Of a stretch of DNA of 54,568 nt, positions 1 through 8,206 are shown piece after piece. Numbering within the stretch: position 1 is the first letter of the stretch; each line of letters starts with the position of its first letter. Both the position numbers and the translations under genes were made by a program. Under the pieces are notes generated by a model that worked only from the letters and a program-made list of their open reading frames with translations, did not search any database and was not told where the DNA came from. The stretch comes from Dongia deserti (GTDB taxonomy: Bacteria > Pseudomonadota > Alphaproteobacteria > Dongiales > Dongiaceae): assembly GCF_003574735.1 (NCBI RefSeq), contig NZ_QORW01000029.1, positions 1 through 54,568 on the forward strand, written 5' to 3'.

Positions 1-139
1 CCCACGGCACGCCGATCAGCGCGATATCGAGCCGCGCCGCATCGGTGACGTGCGGCAGGCGCATGAACGTTGGAATGGCGCCGAACCGCGGCACCAGCGC
101 AGCGTCAACCGGCTGCGGATTGCTATCCGTCAGATTCAT
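1..139 (-). CDS. Agmatinase-like ureohydrolase, N-terminal fragment (runs off the window)
   Basis: Only the first 46 codons are present, reading leftward from an ATG at 139. The peptide contains PRFGAIPTFMRLPHV followed by a beta-strand segment ending IALIGVPW, which is the characteristic amino end of agmatinase/arginase-family ureohydrolases. These manganese enzymes hydrolyse agmatine or related guanidino compounds to urea and an amine such as putrescine. The metal-binding His and Asp residues lie beyond the window, so substrate cannot be judged. The gene is divergent from the LysR regulator at 242 with about 100 bases between them, which suggests control by that regulator. A polyamine-type importer lies nearby. 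The family call is fairly secure; agmatine as substrate is inference. Confidence 0.72.
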   Translation of the reverse strand, partial: MNLTDSNPQPVDAALVPRFGAIPTFMRLPHVTDAARLDIALIGVPW

Positions 140-241
140 GCGACCAAGACCCTCTCGCCAGCCCGTAGAGTCCACCCCGGAATTCAATTGCAAAAAAGCG
201 CGAATATTGGAAACATAGTTTTGGCTTTAATAATGTGATAC

Positions 242-1168
242 ATGACCGCCGGCGCACTCCACGACATCGACCTGAAGCTGCTCCGTGTCTTCGCCGCAGT
301 GGTGGAGCATGGCGGTTTCGGGCCGGCCCAGGCTGTTCTGAACATCAGCCTGTCGCGCCTCAGCTCGATGATCGCGGAGCTGGAACGGCGGCTCGGCGTG
401 CGGCTCTGCCATCGCGGGCGCGTCGGTTTCCGCCTCACCGATAAGGGCGCGCAGGTCTATCAATCCAGCCTGAAGCTCATGAACAGCCTGGAAGGGTTCC
501 GCGCCGAGGTGGGCGCACTGCGTGGGCGGCTGGTTGGCAAGCTCTCCATCGGCATGGTCGACAACATCGTCAGCAATCCGGAATGCCGGTTGAGCGAGGT
601 CATCAGTCGCTTCTGCGCACGCGACCAGGAGGTGCGCGTCTCGCTCCACATCGATGCGCCGCCGGAGCTCGAGCAACGCGTCATGGACGGGCGTCTAGAC
701 CTGGTGATCGGTGCCTTTCACCACACGCTGCCCGCACTCGAGTACCGCCCGTTGTTCGAGGAAGAGCAGACGCTCTATTGCGGCGCCAGCCATCCCTTGT
801 TCCGGCGCGCCGATGCATCGATCGCGCTCGAGGATGTGCGGGCGGCATCGTATGCCGGCCGCGGCTATCCCGAAGAGACGCTCCCCATCCAGCTGAAGCC
901 CGCGACCACGTCGGACTCGATGGAGGGGCTGGCGATGTTCGTCCTGTCCGGCCGCTTCATCGCGTTCCTGCCGACGCACTACGCCTTGCAGTGGGTCGAG
1001 CGGGGCCAGATGCGCCCCATCCTTCCGCGCCGCCTCGCCTACCGCTCGCAGTTCCACGCGGTCATCCGCAAGGCCGGCATACCGACCTTGGTGATGCGGG
1101 CATTTCTCGCCAATCTGGTGGAGGCGCACGCGAGGAAGCGATCAAGGCGCAAAATCGGGCAACCGTAA
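242..1168 (+). CDS. LysR-family transcriptional regulator
   Basis: A 308-residue protein of normal LysR length. The amino-terminal winged helix-turn-helix covers about residues 8-67, with the typical pattern LLRVFAAVVEHGGF and an ELERRLGVRLCHR recognition/wing region. It is followed by a linker helix and a periplasmic-binding-protein-like effector domain from about residue 95. It is transcribed away from the ureohydrolase gene, and the 102-base A+T-rich spacer must hold both promoters; this is the classic arrangement for a LysR activator and its target. The ATG at 242 has no strong Shine-Dalgarno sequence, but the next residues fit the family start well. The co-inducer cannot be read from the sequence; a guanidino or amine compound is only a guess from context. 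Confidence 0.88.
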   Translation: MTAGALHDIDLKLLRVFAAVVEHGGFGPAQAVLNISLSRLSSMIAELERRLGVRLCHRGRVGFRLTDKGAQVYQSSLKLMNSLEGFRAEVGALRGRLVGKLSIGMVDNIVSNPECRLSEVISRFCARDQEVRVSLHIDAPPELEQRVMDGRLDLVIGAFHHTLPALEYRPLFEEEQTLYCGASHPLFRRADASIALEDVRAASYAGRGYPEETLPIQLKPATTSDSMEGLAMFVLSGRFIAFLPTHYALQWVERGQMRPILPRRLAYRSQFHAVIRKAGIPTLVMRAFLANLVEAHARKRSRRKIGQP

Positions 1169-1489
1169 ACGCCACTCCGGCATGCGCCTTCTGACTTTCC
1201 GTGAAGCTGGCATTGAACGCATCGGAATAATGAACGAGGAGTCCGTTCTCGATGTTACGGCCGCCGACCCGTCGATTCCGACATGCATGCTCGCTCAGAC
1301 CATACAGCTGCGCCGACGCTAGTCCGGTTCACCTCCCTCAGTGGACATTTGGCGGACGCTGTCGCCCGCAAACCGCAAGAGCGGCCTCTCAGTCCCAGTT
1401 GTTCAATGCGGCTCGGCGGATGTCGCGGTGCTTCAACTAGCCAGGTAGGTCGAAGATGTCAGCGGGTCAGTATGCCGAGGTCACTTGGC
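1169..1489. other. Intergenic region between convergent genes
   Basis: This 321-base stretch separates the end of the LysR gene from the end of the ABC ATPase gene, which converge on it. I see no credible coding frame, RNA gene or strong intrinsic terminator in it. Only short, weak inverted repeats are visible. Confidence 0.5.
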
Positions 1490-2590
1490 TCAGTATTTTT
1501 TGTACACGCGATTCTGATTGATGGCGATGTGCATGTATGCATCCGTCCCTGGACCGACGCACCGCCCCTGATTTCGGGCCCGATCCTCGCGGACAAGCAC
1601 AGATTGACCATCTCGTGTCGCCACTTCGTAACTGATCGTATCACCCAGAAATATCCTCTCACGCACAGTAACCGGAATGACTGCGCCCGCCGCATCGCTT
1701 AACGCATGCGATAGCTTGATCTCCTCGGGACGGATCATGATCCTCACTTCGCTTCCGACGCCTCCAACAGCGTCGACAGGGACGCACACCGCGCTGTTCT
1801 CTCCCAGCTTAACAATCGCTGCGTCGCTCCGGCGCTCAGCCACGGAGCCGCGGAGGAAATTGGAGTTGCCGATGAAGCCGGCAACAAAGGCGGTAGCTGG
1901 ACAATGATAGAGATCCTCGCCGCTCCCCACCTGGACTATGCGCCCATGCTCGAACACGGCGATCCGGTCGCTCATGCGTAACGCCTCCTCCTGGTCGTGG
2001 GTGACGTAGAGGATGGTGACGCCGAGCCGGTGGTGCAGCTTGCGGATCTCGATCTGGATCTCCTCGCGCAGCTTCTTGTCGAGCGCGCCCAATGGCTCGT
2101 CCATCAGCAGCAGCTGCGGCTCATAGACCAGGGCGCGCGCCAGCGCGACGCGTTGCTGCTGGCCGCCCGACAGCTGGCTGGGCCGCCGCCCGGCGAAGCG
2201 GTCGAGCTGCACCAGGCGCAGGGCGTCGAGCACACGGCTGTTCACCTCGTCCTTGCTCAGGCGTCGGACCGAGAGCGGGAATCCGACGTTTTCGGCGACA
2301 GTCATGTGGGGAAAGAGGGTATAGCGCTGGAACACCATACCGATGTTGCGCTTCTGCGGCGGCAGGCCGGTCACCGCGCCGCCGTTGAGCAGGATCTGGC
2401 CGCTGGTCGGATCGTCGAAGCCGGCGATCATGTTGAGCGTCGTGGTCTTGCCCGAGCCGCTGGAGCCGAGGAAGGTCAGGAACTCACCCTTGCGCACGTC
2501 GAGCGAAACGCCGTCCACCGCTGCGAAGTCGCCGTAACGTTTGTGCAGATCCATCAGCCGGACGGCGGGAAGAGGCGTGTCCATTTTCAT
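1490..2590 (-). CDS. ABC transporter ATP-binding protein, polyamine/PotA type
   Basis: ATPase of a PotABCD-like importer, 366 residues. Visible motifs are Walker A (GSSGSGKTT), Q-loop (VFQRYTLFPHMTV), signature LSGGQQQRVALARAL, Walker B (LLLMDEPLGALD) and the switch histidine in VTHDQEEAL. A carboxy-terminal TOBE-like regulatory segment covers about residues 270-366. The start at 2590 was chosen because it gives a four-base ATGA overlap with the upstream permease stop; longer upstream in-frame sequence is permease shadow. It is the last gene of the nine-gene leftward operon. It should energise uptake of the substrate bound by the product of the gene at 4290. Polyamines are the family default, but the operon context suggests the real ligand may be the compound degraded by the neighbouring enzymes. 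Confidence 0.9.
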   Translation of the reverse strand: MKMDTPLPAVRLMDLHKRYGDFAAVDGVSLDVRKGEFLTFLGSSGSGKTTTLNMIAGFDDPTSGQILLNGGAVTGLPPQKRNIGMVFQRYTLFPHMTVAENVGFPLSVRRLSKDEVNSRVLDALRLVQLDRFAGRRPSQLSGGQQQRVALARALVYEPQLLLMDEPLGALDKKLREEIQIEIRKLHHRLGVTILYVTHDQEEALRMSDRIAVFEHGRIVQVGSGEDLYHCPATAFVAGFIGNSNFLRGSVAERRSDAAIVKLGENSAVCVPVDAVGGVGSEVRIMIRPEEIKLSHALSDAAGAVIPVTVRERIFLGDTISYEVATRDGQSVLVREDRARNQGRCVGPGTDAYMHIAINQNRVYKKY

Positions 2591-3402
2591 TGCATTTTGC
2601 TCCGGCCGGCGCGTGTCGCGCTCAGTCCCAGCAGGGCCATCAGGATCAGCGAGGCCAGCACCAGCAGCGTGGACGCTGCGGCGATCACCGGCGTGAGGTC
2701 GCTGCGCAGCGAGGTCCACATGCGCACCGGCAAGGTCTGCAGCTGCGGGCTGGCCATGAAGATGCTCACCACCACCTCGTCCCAGGACGCCAGGAAGGAA
2801 AAGACCGCCGCCGCCAGGAGGCCGGGCGCGATCGACGGAATGGTCACGCGGCGCAGCGTCTCCAGCCGTCCCGCGCCGCAGATCGCCGCCGCCTGCTCCA
2901 GAGCGGGATCGAAGCCGCGCAGCGAGTTGCTGATGCAGATGACGGAGAACGGCACCGCGATGATGAGATGCCCGGCGACAAAGCCGGCGAAGGTGCCGTT
3001 CAGCCCGACCTTGAGCGAGAAGGCATAGAGCGCGATCGCGACGATGACCACTGGAACGATCATCGGCGCCACGAAGAACGCCTTCAGGACCCGCCGGCCG
3101 GCGAAGCGGCCGCGCACCAGCGCGAAGGCTGCGGCGCCGCCCAGGAGGACCGACAGGACCGTGACGATGAGCGCGAGGCGCAGGCTAAGCCACATCGCCT
3201 CGGCCCAGCGCGGATCGGTCGCCAGCTCCTCGTACCAGCGCAGCGTCCACTCGGGCGGCGGGAACATCATCCAGCGCGACGATCCGAAGGACAGCAGCGC
3301 GATGAAGATGATCGGCAGTAGCAGGAACGCCATGACCAGCACCGCATGCCCATAGAGCACGAAGCGGAACAGCCCCAGCCTGTTGCGCGTCAGGATCATC
3401 AC
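2587..3402 (-). CDS. ABC transporter permease (PotC/second inner-membrane subunit type)
   Basis: A 271-residue integral membrane protein with about six hydrophobic segments. The first is LVMAFLLLPIIFIALLSF near residue 20. The central cytoplasmic EAA-like loop (residues about 175-200, ALEQAAAICGAGRLETLRRVTIPSI) docks onto the ATPase. It pairs with the permease at 3399 to form the channel of a polyamine-type importer. The start overlaps the preceding permease stop by four bases and the stop overlaps the ATPase start by four bases, so all three are translationally coupled. Membership of the binding-protein-dependent permease family is secure; the PotC label is by position and length. Confidence 0.88.
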   Translation of the reverse strand: MMILTRNRLGLFRFVLYGHAVLVMAFLLLPIIFIALLSFGSSRWMMFPPPEWTLRWYEELATDPRWAEAMWLSLRLALIVTVLSVLLGGAAAFALVRGRFAGRRVLKAFFVAPMIVPVVIVAIALYAFSLKVGLNGTFAGFVAGHLIIAVPFSVICISNSLRGFDPALEQAAAICGAGRLETLRRVTIPSIAPGLLAAAVFSFLASWDEVVVSIFMASPQLQTLPVRMWTSLRSDLTPVIAAASTLLVLASLILMALLGLSATRAGRSKMQ

Positions 3403-4229
3403 GCATCCTCATCGAGATAGCGCATGTGCAGCGCGTAGAGCGCGAGGGTCGCACACAGCAGGACCAGCGCGGCCGCGGCGCCCAGCCCCCAGTTCAGGAA
3501 GGATTGCACCGTCTGTGCGATCAGCTCCGCCAGCATCATGTTGCCGGTGCCGCCCAGCAGCGCGGGCGTCACGTAGTAGCCGAGCGACATCACGAACACC
3601 ATGAGCCCCGCTGCGCCGATGCCCGGCAGGCTGAGTGGCAGCAATACGCTGCGGAACAGCCGCCACGGGCTGGCGCCGCAGACGGCGCCGGCATGCATCA
3701 AGGCCGGGTCGAGGGTCGCCAAGGTCGCGCGCAGCGGCAACACGACAAAGGGCAGCATGATGTAGGTCATGCCGATGACGACCCCGGTCAGGTTGTTGAC
3801 CAGCGGCAACGGCGCATCGATCACGCCCACGGACAGCAGGATGCGATTGATGACTCCGGTCTTCTGCAGCAGCACCAGCCAGGCGTAAGTGCGCGCCAGC
3901 AGGCTGGTCCACATGGACATGAGCAGGATCGCCAGCAAAACCTGCTGCCAACGCGCCGGCAGCATCACGAGCAGCCACGCCAGCGGGTATCCGATCAGCA
4001 GCGACATCAGGGTGACGACTGCCGCCACCAGGAAGGTGTTGAACAGTACGCGCGCGTAGGTCCCGGTCGCCAGCAAGTCTGAGAAGTTCTGCAGTCCCCA
4101 TTGCGGATCGGTGACGCTGCGCAGCATCAGGGCGCCGACCGGCAGGGCGAAGAACACGAACAGAAACGCGATCGCCGGCCAGGCCGCGCGTGCTTCCCTG
4201 AATGTTCCCGATGTCGCCGCTGCGTTCAT
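3399..4229 (-). CDS. ABC transporter permease (PotB/first inner-membrane subunit type)
   Basis: A 276-residue membrane protein with an amino-terminal transmembrane helix (IAFLFVFFALPVGALML) and further helices. It carries the permease coupling loop ALMHAGAVCGASPWRLFRSVLLPLSLPG at about residues 180-207. It is the partner of the next permease in the operon. It begins 60 bases after the binding-protein gene; that gap contains a perfect stem-loop (4251-4283), so translation of the membrane subunits is physically separated from that of the abundant binding protein. Substrate is not determined by the sequence. Confidence 0.88.
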   Translation of the reverse strand: MNAAATSGTFREARAAWPAIAFLFVFFALPVGALMLRSVTDPQWGLQNFSDLLATGTYARVLFNTFLVAAVVTLMSLLIGYPLAWLLVMLPARWQQVLLAILLMSMWTSLLARTYAWLVLLQKTGVINRILLSVGVIDAPLPLVNNLTGVVIGMTYIMLPFVVLPLRATLATLDPALMHAGAVCGASPWRLFRSVLLPLSLPGIGAAGLMVFVMSLGYYVTPALLGGTGNMMLAELIAQTVQSFLNWGLGAAAALVLLCATLALYALHMRYLDEDA

Positions 4230-4250
4230 GGCTCTCGGATCCAGAAAAGT

Positions 4251-4283
4251 GGGCGCGCCGGACCGGGAGGTGCCGGCGCGCCC
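4251..4283 (-). promoter_or_regulatory. Intercistronic stem-loop after the binding-protein gene
   Basis: Arms GGGCGCGCCGG (4251-4261) and CCGGCGCGCCC (4273-4283) pair perfectly over 11 bp with an 11-nt loop. The structure lies just after the stop of the solute-binding protein gene in the leftward transcript and has only a short T-rich tail. It probably acts as a partial terminator or a 3' exonuclease barrier that keeps binding-protein mRNA more abundant than permease mRNA. Confidence 0.7.
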
Positions 4284-4289
4284 GTTGAG

Positions 4290-5312
4290 CTACTTCGCTT
4301 GCCAGTCGTACCAGCGCTTGCCGATCTCGTCCCTGTGTTCCGCCCAGTAGTTGAGATCGAGGGTGATCTGCGTCTCCGCATGCTGCGAGGGCATCAGCGG
4401 CACCAGGTCCTTGTTCAGCAACGCCTCCGACTTTAGGTTGACCGGCGCATAGGCGGTGGCGTTGGCTAGGTCGGCTTGGCCCTGCGCGCTGGTGGCGAGG
4501 GCGATGAACTTCATCGCCGCTTCCTTGTTCTTGCTACCCTTCGGCACCACCAGAAAATCGGCGGTGGCGAGATTCTGCTCCCACACCGCGTCGACCGGCG
4601 CGCCTTCCTTCTGCAAGGCATAGATGCGGCCGTTCCAGAACATGCCGAGCGGCGCCTCGCCCGAGGCGAGCTGCTGCTGGGACTCGGCGCCGCTGCCCCA
4701 CCACAGAATGTCCTTCTTGATGCTGTCGAGCTTGGCGAAGGCGCGGTCGAGGTCGAGCGGATAGAGCTTGTCGGGCGCCACGCCATCGGCCAGCAGCGCG
4801 ATCTCCAGCACGCCTGGTGATGCCCATTTGTAGAAAGTGCGCTTGCCGGGGATCTTGGCGGTGTCGAACAGATCGGCCCACGAGGTTGGGACCTGGTCGC
4901 CGATGGCCTGCGGGTTGTAGCCGAGCACGAAGGAGAAATAGAAGCTGCCGATGCCATGCTCGAACACAAAGCGCGGATCGATGTCCTTCTTGTCGATCAC
5001 GCTGAAGTCGAGCGGCTCCAGCAATCCCATCTTTGCGGCCTGGTAGGCGAAGTCCGGCTCGACGTCGACCACGTCCCAGTCGACCTGGCCGCTGTCTACC
5101 ATGGCCTTGAACTTGCCGTAGTCGGTCGGTCCGTCCTGCAGCACCTTGACCTTGTATTCGGCTTCGAACTTGTCGGCCCAGGCTGCTTTCTGCGCGTCCT
5201 GGGTGGTTCCGCCCCAGCTCGTGAACGTGATGCTATCCTCGGCCAGCGCGCCGGACGTGGCGCCGATCGCCAGAATGGCGGCTCCCAAGAGCCGCTTGAT
5301 CTTCACTCCCAT
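4290..5312 (-). CDS. Periplasmic substrate-binding protein, PotD-like (spermidine/putrescine family)
   Basis: A 340-residue exported protein. A Sec signal peptide covers residues 1-24 (KRLLGAAILAIGATSGALA, cleavage before EDS). The mature start ITFTSWGG is typical of the PotD/PotF cluster. The chosen ATG at 5312 is preceded by a strong GAGGAGG Shine-Dalgarno sequence; in-frame sequence further upstream is not part of the protein. It captures the transported solute in the periplasm and delivers it to the two permeases downstream. It lies 38 bases behind the NIPSNAP gene, inside the catabolic operon, which implies the imported molecule is the pathway substrate. Polyamine binding is possible but not shown. 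Confidence 0.88.
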   Translation of the reverse strand: MGVKIKRLLGAAILAIGATSGALAEDSITFTSWGGTTQDAQKAAWADKFEAEYKVKVLQDGPTDYGKFKAMVDSGQVDWDVVDVEPDFAYQAAKMGLLEPLDFSVIDKKDIDPRFVFEHGIGSFYFSFVLGYNPQAIGDQVPTSWADLFDTAKIPGKRTFYKWASPGVLEIALLADGVAPDKLYPLDLDRAFAKLDSIKKDILWWGSGAESQQQLASGEAPLGMFWNGRIYALQKEGAPVDAVWEQNLATADFLVVPKGSKNKEAAMKFIALATSAQGQADLANATAYAPVNLKSEALLNKDLVPLMPSQHAETQITLDLNYWAEHRDEIGKRWYDWQAK

Positions 5313-5350
5313 CGTAACCTCCTCGGTTTCGTTGTTGTTGTGGTGTGCCC

Positions 5351-5665
5351 TCAAGCAGGCGGCGAGAACGGCGCCGGCTTCATGATCTTGTTCTCCATCG
5401 TCTCGATGTGGCTCTGGATGCGCGGCAGAATCGCCTGCCACCTAGGATCAGCGGCGAGCGTACCGCGCCGGCGCTCGCGGTCGGCGAGGTCCTCGTAAGC
5501 CCAGATGTGCACGATCTCGTTCAGTGGCCCGATCTCGGAATGGAAGTAGCCGATAAGCCTGCCGAGATGGCCACGCTGAATCGCGATCCCTTCCTCCTGG
5601 ACCAGCCGGAGATAAGCGGGAACCGCTCCGCTCTTCAGGCGATAGGTGCGGATCTCGTAGATCAT
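5351..5665 (-). CDS. NIPSNAP-family protein
   Basis: A 104-residue protein beginning MIYEIRTYRLKSGAVPAYL and continuing to VHIWAYEDLADRERRR, the standard signature of the NIPSNAP ferredoxin-like dimeric barrel. The family often accompanies catabolic oxygenase and dehydrogenase operons, but its biochemical role is mostly unknown. Its start codon overlaps the stop codon of the aldehyde dehydrogenase gene (TGATG-type overlap at 5665), so it is translationally coupled to that enzyme. It may bind or isomerise a small intermediate of the pathway; this is inference. The family call is confident. Confidence 0.85.
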   Translation of the reverse strand: MIYEIRTYRLKSGAVPAYLRLVQEEGIAIQRGHLGRLIGYFHSEIGPLNEIVHIWAYEDLADRERRRGTLAADPRWQAILPRIQSHIETMENKIMKPAPFSPPA

Positions 5666-7140
5666 CAGCGCATCACGAACGGATCGGGGATGGGGTCATC
5701 GGAGGTGCGGATCCACACCGCCTTGCTGCGGGTGTAGTCGCGGATCGAGTCCGCACCGCCTTCGCGGCCGAGGCCGGACAGGCCGAATCCGCCGAACGGC
5801 GCCAAGGGCGAGATCGCGCGGTAGGTGTTGACCCACACGATGCCGGCGCGGATGCGGCGCACCAACCGATGCGCGCGCGTCAGGTCGCGGGTGAAGACGC
5901 CGGAGGCGAGGCCATAGCGCGTGTCGTTCGCCAGCGTCACAGCCTCCTCCTCGCCATCGAACGCGATCACGCTCAGCACCGGGCCGAACAGCTCCTCGGC
6001 GACGCACGGCACCTGGTTGTTGGCGCAAGCGACGATGGTGGGCTCGAAGTAAAAGCCGTCCTTGCGGTCGGGTGGAATCTGGCCGCCGGTCAAGATGCGC
6101 GCGCCGGAAGCAACGCTCTGGCTCAGCAGCGCTTCAATATGTGCGCGCTGTCGTGCCGTCGCCAGCGGCCCCATCTCGGTAGCCGGATCCTGCGGATCTC
6201 CCATACGGATGGCGCGCGCCTTCGCGACCAGCATATCCACCAACTTGTCGTAGATTGGCCGCTCGACATAGAGTCGTGAGCCGGCGACGCAGCTCTGTCC
6301 GGTTGCGGCGAAAATGCCGGCCACGATCGCATTGGCGACACTGTCCAGGTCGGCGTCGCGGAACACCAGCACCGGCGACTTGCCGCCGAGTTCGAGCGAG
6401 ATATTGGCGAGATTCTCTGCGCTGTTATGCACGATCTGTTGCGCGGTTGCCGGTCCGCCGGTGAAGGCGATGCGCGCTACCAACGGATGCGAGGTCAGCG
6501 CCTTGCCGCAGCTCTGGCCGAAGCCGGTGAGGATGTTGACGACGCCCTTGGGGAACCCAGCCTGCTCCACCAGCTTGCCGAACTCGAGCAGCGGCGCCGG
6601 TCCCTCTTCGGAGGCTTTCAGCACCACCGTGCAGCCGGCCGCCAGCGCCGGCGCGAGCTTGACCGCGGACAGGAAAAGCTGCGAGTTCCACGGCACGACT
6701 GCGGCGACGACACCGATGGGCTCGCGGCGCAGATATACTTCCATGTCCGGCTTGTCGATCGGCAGGTGCGCGCCCTCGGCCTTGTCGGCGAGGCCGCCGA
6801 AATAGCGGTAGAAGTCGGCGATGTAGCCGATCTGCGCGCGCGTCTCGCGGATGATCTTGCCGGTATCGCGCGTCTCCAGCTCCGCCAGCCGCGGCGCATG
6901 CTCGGCCAGCAGGTCGCCGAGCTTGTAGAGCAGCTTGCCGCGTTGCGTCGCGGTCAGGCCCGCCCATGCCGCATCGCTCAACGCGCGATAAGCGGCGCGC
7001 ACGGCGCGGTCGGTGTCCACCGCGCTGGCGGCGGGCATGACGGCCCAGGCCCCGCCGGTCGAAGGATCGATGCTCTCGAACGTTTCGTCTGTGTCGACGA
7101 ATGCACCGTCGATGTAGCAGCGGAAGCGTGGGAGCGTCAT
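5665..7140 (-). CDS. NAD(P)-dependent aldehyde dehydrogenase
   Basis: A 491-residue enzyme of normal ALDH-superfamily length. Visible catalytic features are the Asn in VVPWNSQL, the general-base Glu in LELGGKSP, the nucleophilic Cys in GQSCVAGSR, and the cofactor motif FTGGPATAQQI. It oxidises an aldehyde to the carboxylate using NAD(P). The ATG at 7140 (MTLPRFRCYIDG) was chosen; in-frame sequence beyond it overlaps the LLM gene and is not conserved-looking. The gene sits 16 bases behind the monooxygenase gene, so its likely substrate is an aldehyde released after monooxygenation and hydrolysis. The family is certain; substrate is unknown. Confidence 0.92.
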   Translation of the reverse strand: MTLPRFRCYIDGAFVDTDETFESIDPSTGGAWAVMPAASAVDTDRAVRAAYRALSDAAWAGLTATQRGKLLYKLGDLLAEHAPRLAELETRDTGKIIRETRAQIGYIADFYRYFGGLADKAEGAHLPIDKPDMEVYLRREPIGVVAAVVPWNSQLFLSAVKLAPALAAGCTVVLKASEEGPAPLLEFGKLVEQAGFPKGVVNILTGFGQSCGKALTSHPLVARIAFTGGPATAQQIVHNSAENLANISLELGGKSPVLVFRDADLDSVANAIVAGIFAATGQSCVAGSRLYVERPIYDKLVDMLVAKARAIRMGDPQDPATEMGPLATARQRAHIEALLSQSVASGARILTGGQIPPDRKDGFYFEPTIVACANNQVPCVAEELFGPVLSVIAFDGEEEAVTLANDTRYGLASGVFTRDLTRAHRLVRRIRAGIVWVNTYRAISPLAPFGGFGLSGLGREGGADSIRDYTRSKAVWIRTSDDPIPDPFVMR

Positions 7141-7156
7141 GAGCAGCCTCGCTTTC

Positions 7157-8194
7157 TCAGCGGAACGCCGGCAGGACATGCCGAATGAAGAGATCGAGCG
7201 ACTTCTTCTTGCGCTCATGGCTGATGCCGCTGTCGATCCAGATGGAATACTGGTCGTAGCCGAGCTGCTCGTAGCCCTTCAGGCGCTGGACGACTTCGTC
7301 CGGCTCACCGATCACCAGGGTGCGCCGCACGACGTCCGGCGCGTAGTTCGGCATCGCAGCCATCTCGGCCTCGCTGAGCGGGTCCATGATGCCCTGATGG
7401 ATCGGCCGCTTGTTCTGGAACCAAGCGCCGAACATGCAATAGAAGACGCTGAGGTCCTTGGCCAGGCGATCGGTCTCTGCGGCCGAGTCTGACACGAAGG
7501 TGTGCTGCAGCAGCATGATCTGCGGCCGAGCCCGCTCCGGATGATTGGCGCACGCTGCGTTGAAGCGCGTCATCAGGCTCGCCACCTCCTCGTCGCCGGA
7601 GGCGAGCGGCGTCACCTGCACGTTGCAACCCTTGCCCACCGCGAAGTCGTGCGAGCTGGGATCGCGCGCGGCGATCCAGATCGGCGGCCCGGGCTGCTGC
7701 ACTGGTTTGGGCGATGTGGTGGTGGTCGGGAACTTCCAGAACTCGCCGTCATGGGCATAGTCGCCCTGCCACAGCCGCTGGATGGCCGGCACCATTTCGC
7801 GCAGCCGCTTGCCAGCGCCCATCGCATCGAGCCCCGGCAACAACCGCTCATATTCAAAGGAATAGGCGCCACGCGCGATGCCTAGGTCCAGCCTGCCGCC
7901 GGTCGCGAGGTCGGCCAATGCCGCCTCGCCCGCCAGTTTGATGGGATGCCAGAACGGCGCGATGATGGTGCCGGTGCCGAGCCGGATCTTGCGCGTCCGG
8001 CCGCCAAGGTAGGCGAGATGAATGAAGGGATTTGGCGCGATGGTGAATTCCATCGCGTGATGCTCGCCGATCCAGGCGGTCTCGAAGCCCGCCTCTTCCG
8101 CCATGAACACCAGTTCCTCGAGCTCGGCGAACAGCTCGGCATGCGGCTTCGCCGTATCCGGGCGTTCCATATGCACGAACAGGGAAAAGCGCAT
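7157..8194 (-). CDS. LLM-class flavin-dependent monooxygenase (bacterial luciferase-like)
   Basis: A 345-residue luciferase-fold protein. The amino end (MRFSLFVHMERPD), the AWIGEHHAMEF strand and the block IRLGTGTIIAPFWHPIKLAGEAA are hallmarks of the luciferase-like monooxygenase superfamily, as is GRLDLGIARGAY at about residue 100. These enzymes use reduced FMN delivered by a separate flavin reductase to oxygenate a small organic substrate. Here the reductase domain is encoded immediately upstream as part of a fusion protein (12-base spacer). The combination parallels RutA with RutF in pyrimidine catabolism. RutA orthology is not claimed; overall similarity is only to the superfamily. Confidence 0.9.
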   Translation of the reverse strand: MRFSLFVHMERPDTAKPHAELFAELEELVFMAEEAGFETAWIGEHHAMEFTIAPNPFIHLAYLGGRTRKIRLGTGTIIAPFWHPIKLAGEAALADLATGGRLDLGIARGAYSFEYERLLPGLDAMGAGKRLREMVPAIQRLWQGDYAHDGEFWKFPTTTTSPKPVQQPGPPIWIAARDPSSHDFAVGKGCNVQVTPLASGDEEVASLMTRFNAACANHPERARPQIMLLQHTFVSDSAAETDRLAKDLSVFYCMFGAWFQNKRPIHQGIMDPLSEAEMAAMPNYAPDVVRRTLVIGEPDEVVQRLKGYEQLGYDQYSIWIDSGISHERKKKSLDLFIRHVLPAFR

Positions 8195-8206
8195 GTCGCC
8201 GGTCTC

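Noticed and set aside
7141-7218. Longer aldehyde dehydrogenase start at 7218
   Set aside because: The extra 26 residues overlap the monooxygenase gene and do not resemble an ALDH amino end; 7140 gives the family start.
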